Positions 52,666 to 59,784 of a stretch of DNA of 64,000 bases are shown piece by piece (the first letter of the stretch is position 1; each line of letters opens with the position of its first letter). Position numbers and translations under genes: made by a program. This DNA is from an uncultured Bacteroidales bacterium (GTDB lineage: Bacteria; Bacteroidota; Bacteroidia; Bacteroidales; Bacteroidaceae), in the NCBI GenBank assembly GCA_902798615.1, contig CADBXL010000004.1, forward strand, positions 55,819-119,818, given 5' to 3'. Below the pieces are notes generated by a model, which had not been told where the DNA came from, made no database searches, and saw only the letters and a program-made list of their open reading frames with translations.

Positions 52666-53214
52666 TTAGTCCCAGAACTTCGGATCTTCCTTTTCCTTGA
52701 AGTAATAGTCGTTGAGCATACCGATGAAGGTGGTTATTTCCTTTACGGCATTTGCTGTATTCTGGGTAATCTCCTTATTTTGAAGGCGAAGGAGCATAGT
52801 GCCATAGAGGGCGTTGAAGCAAGTCTCAATCTCTCCGGCAGCCTCACCGTTAGAGTTTTTCTGACGAAGCTCCACGATGAAAGGAAGAACCTTGTAATAC
52901 TCCGTACTGTAGAATGGGAACTTAGGACTGTCGAGCAGCTGAGTGTGCAGTTCTGATAGCTGTTGCAGCACAAGCTTGTTGATCTGAATATGTCCTTTCT
53001 CTCGGCATCCCTCCTGATTAATCATGCGGATAAGGTTACCGTACCAGTCCACCATCTCCTCCTTCTGCTCGTCGGTACAGTCGAAACGTGAGATGTACTC
53101 TTTCTTTATTTGCTGGAGATTGCATCCGTAAGCACGTATAATATCCTCTACCTGCCACATATATAGCAAGTATTCGGCAATATTTTCTTTTCTGAGTTTC
53201 TGGGCTATGAGCAT
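52666..53214 (-). CDS. DUF4924-like conserved Bacteroidales protein
   Basis: This 182-residue cytoplasmic, largely helical protein starts MLIAQKLRKENIAEYLLYMWQ and continues with VEDIIRAYGCNLQQIKKEYI and EMVDWYGNLIRMINQEG. I recall this pattern as DUF4924, a Bacteroidetes family without known function. It lies 6 nt downstream of the LysE transporter gene on the same strand, so the two are probably co-transcribed. Confidence 0.72.
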   Translation of the reverse strand: MLIAQKLRKENIAEYLLYMWQVEDIIRAYGCNLQQIKKEYISRFDCTDEQKEEMVDWYGNLIRMINQEGCREKGHIQINKLVLQQLSELHTQLLDSPKFPFYSTEYYKVLPFIVELRQKNSNGEAAGEIETCFNALYGTMLLRLQNKEITQNTANAVKEITTFIGMLNDYYFKEKEDPKFWD

Positions 53215-53220
53215 CGTTGC

Positions 53221-53886
53221 TTAATAAAAAGTATATAGATTGAATACCGTTCCAATGAACATTATTGCGGAGAGCACCATTACTATGCTACCTATCAGTC
53301 GGTTGATGTAGATGATGCTCTTATTGCTGAATTTCTCCCTTACCTTGTCGATCAGCCATGTGAGTCCCCACCACCATAGTAAAGCACCTCCAAAGATGCT
53401 GGCATAGCCAAGCGACATCTCAAGTGGGTGGTCAGGTACTACAAATGCAGCCTGTGCATAGCAAGCCATGAAAAGGAAGATAATGAGCGGATTTGAGACA
53501 GTGACGATAAAAGCCGTAACTCCGTTGTGGACGAGTGTTCCTTTCTTTCCGCTTACATGGATATTCTTCATAGGATTGCTGCGGAAGCAATAGAGACCGA
53601 AGATAAAGAGCAGTATGCTGCCGAATATCTGCAGATAGAATTTGTTTTGGTGGTCGGTGATAAGATCCATTACGAAACTCATACCGAAGCCTGTAAGCAA
53701 GGCATATATTATATCGCTGATAGCGGCACCTACACCTGTTATGAAACCGTATTTGCGTCCTTTGTTCAAGGTTCTCTGAACGCATAGCACACCAACAGGT
53801 CCCATAGGGGCTGAAACTACTACACCGATGAAAATACCCTTCAGCAATAGCTCAAGGAAATTTATTTGATCAAATGGGAAAGGCAA
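53221..53886 (-). CDS. LysE-family transporter
   Basis: This 221-residue membrane protein has six hydrophobic helices. The LysE/RhtB start is recognisable: LLLKGIFIGVVVSAPMGPVGVLCVQRTLNKGRKYGFITG, then GAAISDIIYALLTGFGMSF and a final IGSIVMVLSAIMFIGTVFNLY. It would export an amino acid or similar metabolite. It is first in a minus-strand set with the DUF4924-like gene and prfC. Confidence 0.88.
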   Translation of the reverse strand: MPFPFDQINFLELLLKGIFIGVVVSAPMGPVGVLCVQRTLNKGRKYGFITGVGAAISDIIYALLTGFGMSFVMDLITDHQNKFYLQIFGSILLFIFGLYCFRSNPMKNIHVSGKKGTLVHNGVTAFIVTVSNPLIIFLFMACYAQAAFVVPDHPLEMSLGYASIFGGALLWWWGLTWLIDKVREKFSNKSIIYINRLIGSIVMVLSAIMFIGTVFNLYTFY

Positions 53887-54027
53887 TTTATCTTGAATTT
53901 AAATTACTATATACACCCTATTAAGGGTGATGAAGCCGTCAAGAGGCTGACTTTTTTAATTTGCGAATGCAAAATTACAAATTTTTCCCGAATTGCATAC
54001 ATTTCTTGTCAAAATAATGCCAAAAAC

Positions 54028-54058
54028 TTTGTGGTATTCATGTTTTTTCTTAATTTTG
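54028..54058 (+). promoter_or_regulatory. Promoter of the ROK glucokinase gene
   Basis: TTTG at 54028-54031 and TAATTTTG at 54051-54058 (exact TAnnTTTG), with 19 nt between them. The ATG at 54095 follows about 35 nt later, which argues against the longer frame from 53993. Confidence 0.7.
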
Positions 54059-54094
54059 TGGAGAATTTTTGTAAATTACCCTAAAAAATCATTT

Positions 54095-55057
54095 ATGAAT
54101 CAGACAAAACCATATACCATCGGCCTTGATCTCGGTGGAACAAACTCAGAATTTGGAATCGTTGACCATGAGGGCAACATCATCGCTTCTTCAACTATGA
54201 AGACTGGTGGTTTTGCTACCGCAGATGACTATGTTGATGCTGCAGTTAAGTGCCTTATGCCTATTGTAGAACAGGTTGGAGGTCTTGACAAAATAGAATA
54301 TATGGGTGCTGGCGCACCTAACGGCAACTACCTTAACGGTTGTATAGAGTTCGCTCCAAACCTTCCTTGGGCACACGATTCAAAGGTGCCATTGGCAAAG
54401 ATGTTCTCCGACCGTCTTGGCGGTCTGCCTGTTCACCTTACCAACGATGCTAATGCTGCTGCCCTTGGCGAAATGACTTATGGTGTGGCTCGTGGCATGA
54501 AGAATTTCATCGTTATCACTCTCGGTACTGGCGTTGGCTCTGGTATCGTCATAAATGGTGAGATGGTTTATGGATGTGACGGTATGGCCGGAGAACTCGG
54601 ACATTTCATCGTCCGTAGGGAGAACGGCCGCCAATGTGGTTGTGGTCGTAAGGGATGCCTTGAAACCTATTGTTCTGCAACAGGTGTGGCTCGTACCGCA
54701 AAGGAAATAGTATCTTCTACCAATCGTCCTACGCTTCTTCGCGATATAGAACTTGACAAGATAACCTCACTTGATGTTAGTATTGCTGCCGGCAAGGGCG
54801 ATGAGGTGGCAAAAGAGATTTATGAGTTCACGGGCAAACTGCTTGGTGAGGCTTGTGCAGACTTCGCAACATTCTGTTCTCCAGAGGCCTTCATTTTCTT
54901 CGGAGGAATGACAAAGGCTGGTGATTTGCTTTTCGACCCTATCAAGAAAGCATACGAAGAGAACGTGATGCCTGTATTCAAAGGTAAGGCAAAGTTCCTT
55001 GTTTCTGGTCTCAATGGTGCAGGTGCTGCCGTCTTGGGAGCTGCTGCGGTGAAGTAA
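54095..55057 (+). CDS. ROK-family glucokinase
   Basis: This 320-residue sugar kinase would phosphorylate glucose with ATP. Motifs: TIGLDLGGTNSEFGIV (phosphate loop), GAPNGNYLNGCIEFAPNLPW, LTNDANAAALGEMTYG (catalytic Asp), TLGTGVGSGIVINGE, the sugar-site GELGHFIV, and the ROK zinc cluster CGCGRKGCLETYCS. The start at 54095 is set by the promoter and by homology. A family B pair begins 3 nt after the stop and reaches to the murB start. Confidence 0.93.
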   Translation: MNQTKPYTIGLDLGGTNSEFGIVDHEGNIIASSTMKTGGFATADDYVDAAVKCLMPIVEQVGGLDKIEYMGAGAPNGNYLNGCIEFAPNLPWAHDSKVPLAKMFSDRLGGLPVHLTNDANAAALGEMTYGVARGMKNFIVITLGTGVGSGIVINGEMVYGCDGMAGELGHFIVRRENGRQCGCGRKGCLETYCSATGVARTAKEIVSSTNRPTLLRDIELDKITSLDVSIAAGKGDEVAKEIYEFTGKLLGEACADFATFCSPEAFIFFGGMTKAGDLLFDPIKKAYEENVMPVFKGKAKFLVSGLNGAGAAVLGAAAVK

Positions 55058-55059
55058 TA

Positions 55060-55215
55060 GCCCCTCACCCGCCCTTTGGGCACCCTCTCCCCAAGGGGCG
55101 AGGGATAAAGTATGTATTTTTAGTCAAAGCCTCTCGCTCTATTTCTTTGGGTGGTAAAATGTAACTTTCCCCTCGCCCCTTGGGGAGAGGGTGTCACGTA
55201 GTGACGGGTGAGGGG
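55060..55215. repeat. Family B inverted pair (156 bp) between the glucokinase gene and murB
   Basis: The left tip is GCCCTTTGGGC and the right tip GTCACGTAGTGAC. It occupies the whole intergenic gap from 2 nt after the kinase stop to 2 nt before the first murB ATG (55218). Confidence 0.92.
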
Positions 55216-55217
55216 CT

Positions 55218-56267
55218 ATGGTTGGTCTTATGGATATATTAATCAATACTTTTGGCATTGATGCCAGATGTACAAGGCTTCTAGAGTTCTCCTCGGTTGA
55301 GGAACTCAAGGAACATTGGTCTGAAATAGCTGAGGCTCGCCGACAGGGCAACCTCCTTATCATAGGTAGGGGAAGTAATCTCTTGCCAACGGGCGATTAT
55401 GACGGTCTTGTTGTCCGCTCAAGGATTATGGGACGTTCCCTTATCGCCCCTGACAAAATAGAGGTAGGCTCTGGCGAAACCGTTGACGAAATCATAGCGT
55501 GGAGTATAGCGCAAGGTCTTTATGGTATGGAGAATCTGAGTCTTATACCGGGAGAAGTTGGTGCTTCTGCTGTTCAGAATATCGGAGCATACGGTGTTGA
55601 GGCTAAGGACTTTATCGTTAGTCTTCATGCTCTTGATATAGAGACAGGCGAGATAGTTGGGATAACCAACGCAGAATGTGAATATGGCTATCGACAGTCA
55701 CGCTTCAAAAAAGACTGGAAGAACCGTTTTGTCATTACTGATGTTACCTATCAATTAAGTACCACGTTTACTCCTCATATTGACTATGGAAATATCCGTA
55801 AGGTGCTTGAAGAGAAGGGGATATCATGCAATGTAGAGGATGGACAAATCTCAGCTCAACTCCTTCGCGACACTATCATCGATATCCGCAACGCCAAGCT
55901 TCCCGACTATGAGGTTGAAGGTAATGCCGGCTCTTTCTTCATGAATCCTATTGTTTCTAAGGAAAAGTTTGAAGAACTCATAGCCAAATATCCAAACATG
56001 CCATATTATCCCGTTAGCGTTCCGGCTCCCTCCCTTGGGAGGGCCGGGGAAGGGGCTGTCAAGCTCCCTGCTGGTTGGCTAATAGACCAATGTGGTTGGA
56101 AAGGAAAGACTCTCGGACGTGCTGGAGTTCATGATAAGCAAGCCCTTGTACTTGTAAATAAGGGAGGTGCAACGGGCGAGGAGGTTGTTGCTTTATGTCG
56201 TCAGGTACAGAAAGATGTCCTTGAACGCTTCGGTGTGGAAATCCATCCGGAAGTAAACATCGTTTAG
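55218..56267 (+). CDS. murB: UDP-N-acetylenolpyruvoylglucosamine reductase with a repeat insert
   Basis: This 349-residue FAD enzyme completes UDP-MurNAc for peptidoglycan. Motifs: LLIIGRGSNLLPTGDYDGLV (FAD site), NLSLIPGEVGASAVQNIGAYG, YGYRQSRFKKDWKNRFVIT and the catalytic Ser/Glu regions GNAGSFFMNPIVS and HPEVNIV. Two ATGs (55218, 55230) fit the start. VPAPSLGRAGEGA, encoded by a family A arm, is inserted between PYYPVS and VKLPAGWLIDQCGWKG, directly before a conserved block of the C-terminal domain. Because murB is normally essential, this in-frame insert must be tolerated unless a second copy exists. Confidence 0.95.
   Translation: MVGLMDILINTFGIDARCTRLLEFSSVEELKEHWSEIAEARRQGNLLIIGRGSNLLPTGDYDGLVVRSRIMGRSLIAPDKIEVGSGETVDEIIAWSIAQGLYGMENLSLIPGEVGASAVQNIGAYGVEAKDFIVSLHALDIETGEIVGITNAECEYGYRQSRFKKDWKNRFVITDVTYQLSTTFTPHIDYGNIRKVLEEKGISCNVEDGQISAQLLRDTIIDIRNAKLPDYEVEGNAGSFFMNPIVSKEKFEELIAKYPNMPYYPVSVPAPSLGRAGEGAVKLPAGWLIDQCGWKGKTLGRAGVHDKQALVLVNKGGATGEEVVALCRQVQKDVLERFGVEIHPEVNIV
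56010..56063. repeat. Family A arm inside murB
   Basis: TTAGCGTTCCGGCTCCCTCC, tip CTTGGGAGGG, then CCGGGGAAGGGGCTG. It is in frame and encodes SVPAPSLGRAGEGA, nearly the same peptide as in the SusD signal peptide at 1255-1304. Confidence 0.88.
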
Positions 56268-56310
56268 AAAGCATTCAAATTAACAAACTTATACATTTTC
56301 TCTAAAATAA

Positions 56311-56342
56311 TTTGCTTGTTTAAAGAAAAATCATTACTTTTG
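56311..56342 (+). promoter_or_regulatory. Promoter of the FMN riboswitch transcript
   Basis: TTTG at 56311-56314 and TACTTTTG at 56335-56342, 20 nt apart, both exact to consensus. It lies about 45 nt upstream of the riboswitch. Confidence 0.72.
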
Positions 56343-56387
56343 CATCCGATTTTCAAATCAGGTGCATTTTTTATGTGCCTTTGCAAA

Positions 56388-56536
56388 CTCTTCAGGGCAG
56401 GGTGAAATTCCCGATCGGCGGTAAAGTCCGCAAGCCACTTTCATGTACAATGTACCATTTACTATGTACTATTTTAGAGGCACGAACCGTTGCAATCACG
56501 GTACCGACAGTATAGTCTGGATGGAAGAAGACTGAG
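56388..56536 (+). promoter_or_regulatory. FMN riboswitch
   Basis: The conserved aptamer segments are all present in order: CTCTTCAGGGCAGGGTGAAA, TTCCCGATCGGCGGTAAAGT, CCGCAAGCC, then CCGTTGCAATCACGG, ACCGACAGTATAGTCTGGAT and GGAAGAAG closing P1. The variable arm (about 56440-56486) is AT-rich with GTACAATGTAC and is longer than usual. Downstream, two competing stems are possible: CAGGTTATAAGGT (56648-56660) with ACCTTAAAACCTG (56717-56729), and AGGTTATGAGGTC (56665-56677) with GACCTTAAAACCT (56700-56712). No U-tract follows, so control may be at translation. Confidence 0.93.
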
Positions 56537-56763
56537 CATTTACCTGTACTATCAATGTACAGTTTATATTTTGTGTTCAGGAAACAAACATCTGTATAAC
56601 TTCATGTTATGCAAGAAAGCCTTGAATTGTATGCCTAATTTATAATTCAGGTTATAAGGTGTTAAGGTTATGAGGTCAGCTTCGTTTATGAGCGTTTTAG
56701 ACCTTAAAACCTAAGAACCTTAAAACCTGAGAGTAATAACAATTTAAAGCTTTCTTATCAAAA

Positions 56764-59106
56764 ATGAAGAAATCACTTTCAATTGTTGCTTTAGGTATCG
56801 CAATTCTTCCAAGTCTCTCTTATGCTGACAAGGCGAATGAGACTGTGCGTACTATTAGCAACGTGTCAGAAACAGAGGCTAACCCTCTCGATCTTGTGGC
56901 AGACTCTGCCATCAACCTTCAGGAAGTAACCGTTAGCGCCCATTTCGTTAAGGCTAACGAGACTCCACTTAATCTCTCTACAATCACTCCTGCGGATATC
57001 CGTCTGCACCAGACTGCCCCTAACTATCTTGAAATGTTCCAGGGACTTCCGGGTGTATATGCAACCGCTTCTACTGGCTCCTATGGTGATGCAACGCTCA
57101 ATATGCGTGGTTTCAAACAGGATAATATCTCAATCCTCCTCAACGGTATTCCTATTCAGGGCTTGACATCTGGCTCTATGTACTGGAATAACTGGATGGG
57201 CTTGGCTGATGCTACCTATTCCGTTCAGGTGCAGAAAGGTCTCGGTGCTTCTATGCTTGCCGACTGTGCTATGGGCGGTATGGTGAATATCGTTACCCGT
57301 ACTGCTTCTGAGCTTCCTGTTATTGATTTCGGAATGTCAACAACCGAATATGGTACAACGAAGGGCACTTTCGGCTATTCTTCTGGTCTGTTGAAGAATG
57401 GTTGGACGGTTGACCTTAACCTTGCATACGTCAAGGGACCTGGATACGTGGAGAAAACCAACGTAGAGACATTCTCATATATGCTCTCTATCTCTAAGAT
57501 TCTCAACCAGACCAATACCCTCATCTTCACGGCTCTCGGCTCTCCTGAGAAGCATGACCAGCGTAACACAGAACTGACTGCTGCTGAGGTGGATAAATAT
57601 GGTCGCGACTATTCCAAGAACTGGGGCTACTACAACGGCAAGCAATACAGCATCGGTCATAACCACTATTTCAAGCCATACTTCACACTTCAGCATCTTA
57701 TGAATGGGGATCGCTTCTCTATGAAGAACTCTCTCTATCTTGCCATTGCCGACGGTGGAGGTAGTAGCACGTACAACAATTATAAGTCTGGTATTCCTGC
57801 TATCATCAATCATCAGACCAACGACGGTCATATCAATTTTGATGCTATTGTGGCAGAGAACATGGAGGATGGCATTTCAAAGAACGTGATGATTGACTAT
57901 CTCTCTGGACATAACCAGTTTGGAGCTATTGCCTCTGGTGACTATAAGATTACAGATTCATGGAAGGCGAGTGCCGGACTTCAGTACCAGTATTTCGATA
58001 CATGGTCAAAGATGGAAATCCTCGATATGCTTGGAGGTGATGTCTTCATCGACCCTTCTTCTGGCGCTTCCCTTACTCTCGGTGACTATGTAGGTTCTCG
58101 TTATGGCCGTACCACTCACCACATCTCCGGCTATGTTCAGGGTTCTTATACCTCCGAAAAGATTAACGCAAACCTCGGTGTCTCTGTTTTCAACGGCAAC
58201 TATCGCCGTCATAATGATGCCAACGGTCAGAAGTCAGATTGGGCTCATGGTATGGGTGCAAGTTTCAAGGGCGGTATCCTTTGGAAAGCCGACGAGCACA
58301 ATGCCCTCTATCTTAATGCCGGCTACAACTCTCGCCTTCCTTACGCTGGTACTTACCTCGCTTCAAGCGATCTTAGCATCACCAAGGATATCACCAACGA
58401 GACTAACATCATGGCTGAAATGGGATGGCGCCCTACATGGAACGGCGGTGGTATGGAACTTTCTGGCTATATCGCTTCTTGGCGTAACAAAACCCTTACC
58501 GTAAGTGCTGCTAAGCAGGCTAATGCGGCTGCTGAGAAATATCAGATCAAGGGACTCAACGCTCTTCATGCAGGTATAGAGCTTAACGCTCATCAGCAAC
58601 TTACCCCTTGGCTCAAGGCAAGCGTATATGCTATGACTGCTTCCTGGAAATGGAAGAATTCTGGTAGTGCCATCACATACGATACATACTCTGGCGAGAC
58701 TCTCAAGGAAACCTCTATCTCTTGCGACGGACTTCACGTGGGCGATGCTCCACAGACTCAGTTGGGTGCACAGCTCGATGCCAAGCTTCATGGCGGTTTC
58801 TATATCCACGCAGGATGGCAGTTCAATGCCCGTATGTATGCTGATTTCGAGCCTTCAAGTCGTACTCCTGACGATAAGGCAGACTCTTACGAGTTCCCTT
58901 CATATCATCTTCTTGATGCCACATTCGGCTGGGAGGGCGCACTTACAAAGGATGTGCGTATCAACCTCTTCGCAACAGGCCGCAACCTCCTCGACACTAA
59001 GTATATAGAGCGCGGTACAGATGGCAAGACTCACGACCTCGACTCATTCACAGGCTATTGGGGAGCAGCACGCACAATGAGCTTCGGCTTCCGTCTCAGC
59101 ATGTAA
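56764..59106 (+). CDS. TonB-dependent receptor under FMN riboswitch control, probable flavin uptake
   Basis: This 780-residue outer membrane receptor has a signal peptide (MKKSLSIVALGIAILPSLSYA), a plug with a TonB-box-like region INLQEVTVSA and LEMFQGLPGVYATASTGSYG, NMRGFKQDNISILLNGIPI and GGMVNIVTRTASELP. The C-terminal barrel ends in FGFRLSM. It lacks the SusC signature and the carboxypeptidase-like domain, and no SusD follows, so it belongs to the classical vitamin/siderophore type. An FMN riboswitch precedes it with no other gene in between, which points to riboflavin or a related flavin as the ligand. That assignment is an inference from regulation. Confidence 0.9.
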   Translation: MKKSLSIVALGIAILPSLSYADKANETVRTISNVSETEANPLDLVADSAINLQEVTVSAHFVKANETPLNLSTITPADIRLHQTAPNYLEMFQGLPGVYATASTGSYGDATLNMRGFKQDNISILLNGIPIQGLTSGSMYWNNWMGLADATYSVQVQKGLGASMLADCAMGGMVNIVTRTASELPVIDFGMSTTEYGTTKGTFGYSSGLLKNGWTVDLNLAYVKGPGYVEKTNVETFSYMLSISKILNQTNTLIFTALGSPEKHDQRNTELTAAEVDKYGRDYSKNWGYYNGKQYSIGHNHYFKPYFTLQHLMNGDRFSMKNSLYLAIADGGGSSTYNNYKSGIPAIINHQTNDGHINFDAIVAENMEDGISKNVMIDYLSGHNQFGAIASGDYKITDSWKASAGLQYQYFDTWSKMEILDMLGGDVFIDPSSGASLTLGDYVGSRYGRTTHHISGYVQGSYTSEKINANLGVSVFNGNYRRHNDANGQKSDWAHGMGASFKGGILWKADEHNALYLNAGYNSRLPYAGTYLASSDLSITKDITNETNIMAEMGWRPTWNGGGMELSGYIASWRNKTLTVSAAKQANAAAEKYQIKGLNALHAGIELNAHQQLTPWLKASVYAMTASWKWKNSGSAITYDTYSGETLKETSISCDGLHVGDAPQTQLGAQLDAKLHGGFYIHAGWQFNARMYADFEPSSRTPDDKADSYEFPSYHLLDATFGWEGALTKDVRINLFATGRNLLDTKYIERGTDGKTHDLDSFTGYWGAARTMSFGFRLSM

Positions 59107-59132
59107 GATAGCGAATATCAATATAATACAAG

Positions 59133-59185
59133 ACACCAATCTTCGATATCCCTTTACAGGATAGAAGATTGGTGTTTTTCTTTTT
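59133..59185 (+). terminator. Intrinsic terminator after the TonB receptor
   Basis: ACACCAATCTTC (59133-59144) pairs perfectly with GAAGATTGGTGT (59164-59175), then TTTTCTTTTTC. Confidence 0.82.
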
Positions 59186-59229
59186 CGGAAAGCAAAGAGT
59201 TTTGGGAAAGTAAAATGGCAATAAATTAA

Positions 59230-59515
59230 ATTCAGTAAATTATGTGAGTGCGAAATTGCCTGGAAGGCAATACTATTAGTAACCCCGTACATACGAGTGA
59301 AACGAGGATGTGCGGGGTATAAAGCCCATAATCATTCTACTGCCTGGAGGGCAGTACATAACGAAAAGTTAATCAGGTACAGCCTTCCAGGCTGGAAGGG
59401 GTAGAGGTTGTTTCCTGTCCGAGGGCATTCTCTCCTTCGTCGAGTATGCACCTCGGTTACTCATAGTATTGCCTTCCAGGCAATTCCGAGTATACGGAAC
59501 TTGAATAGATTAAAT
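59230..59515. repeat. Inverted-repeat element with GCCTGGAAGGC motifs
   Basis: ATTGCCTGGAAGGCAATACT (from 59255, followed by ATTAGT) is inverse to 59459-59484 (ACTCATAGTATTGCCTTCCA then GGCAATT). Further copies are TGCCTGGAGGGCAGTAC (59341) and GCCTTCCAGGCTGG (about 59383). CCCCGTACAT...ATGTGCGGGG (59283-59317) forms another hairpin. No coding frame is present in 59186-59554. Confidence 0.65.
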
Positions 59516-59554
59516 GCAGTAAATAATTCTCAATATTCTTTCTTCGCTAAGTAA

Positions 59555-59579
59555 AAAGAGGGCACGAAACGCCCTCTTT
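59555..59579 (-). terminator. Terminator for the minus-strand BspA transcript
   Basis: AAAGAGGGC (59555-59563) pairs with GCCCTCTTT (59571-59579). Read on the minus strand the stem is followed by TTTTTAC, so it ends the transcript of the small ORF and BspA gene. Confidence 0.7.
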
Positions 59580-59619
59580 GCTTAGATAATGGAAACTTTA
59601 TCTTGGGTTAAATTGCATT

Positions 59620-59775
59620 TTATTCATCATCTTCCTCATCCTCAAAGTAGGCTGAGGAAAAACATTTGGCATCAGGTGTGCCTGTGCCTCCAACATTGAC
59701 GTTGCTGACATCTTCAAGTAAAGGAGTGTTCATCTCCTCTACTATGATATAAGGTTTATAATATTTCTTCTTCAT
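59620..59775 (-). CDS. Small acidic-tailed peptide, 51 residues
   Basis: The frame starts MKKKYYKPYIIVEEMNTPLL and ends YFEDEEDDE. It has a basic start, a central Gly-rich GGTGTPDAKC stretch with one Cys, and an acidic tail. It lies 9 nt downstream of the giant BspA gene on the same strand, before a terminator, so it is on the same transcript. Many Prevotella and Bacteroides genomes contain short proteins of the type MKK.Y.KP...VE with acidic ends. I know of no assigned function. Confidence 0.6.
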   Translation of the reverse strand: MKKKYYKPYIIVEEMNTPLLEDVSNVNVGGTGTPDAKCFSSAYFEDEEDDE

Positions 59776-59784
59776 AATTTCATG

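Noticed and set aside
30321-55215. Rho-independent terminators at each family A/B repeat
   Set aside because: The arms form strong hairpins but lack following U-tracts, and they lie between genes that must be co-transcribed, such as the trp genes.
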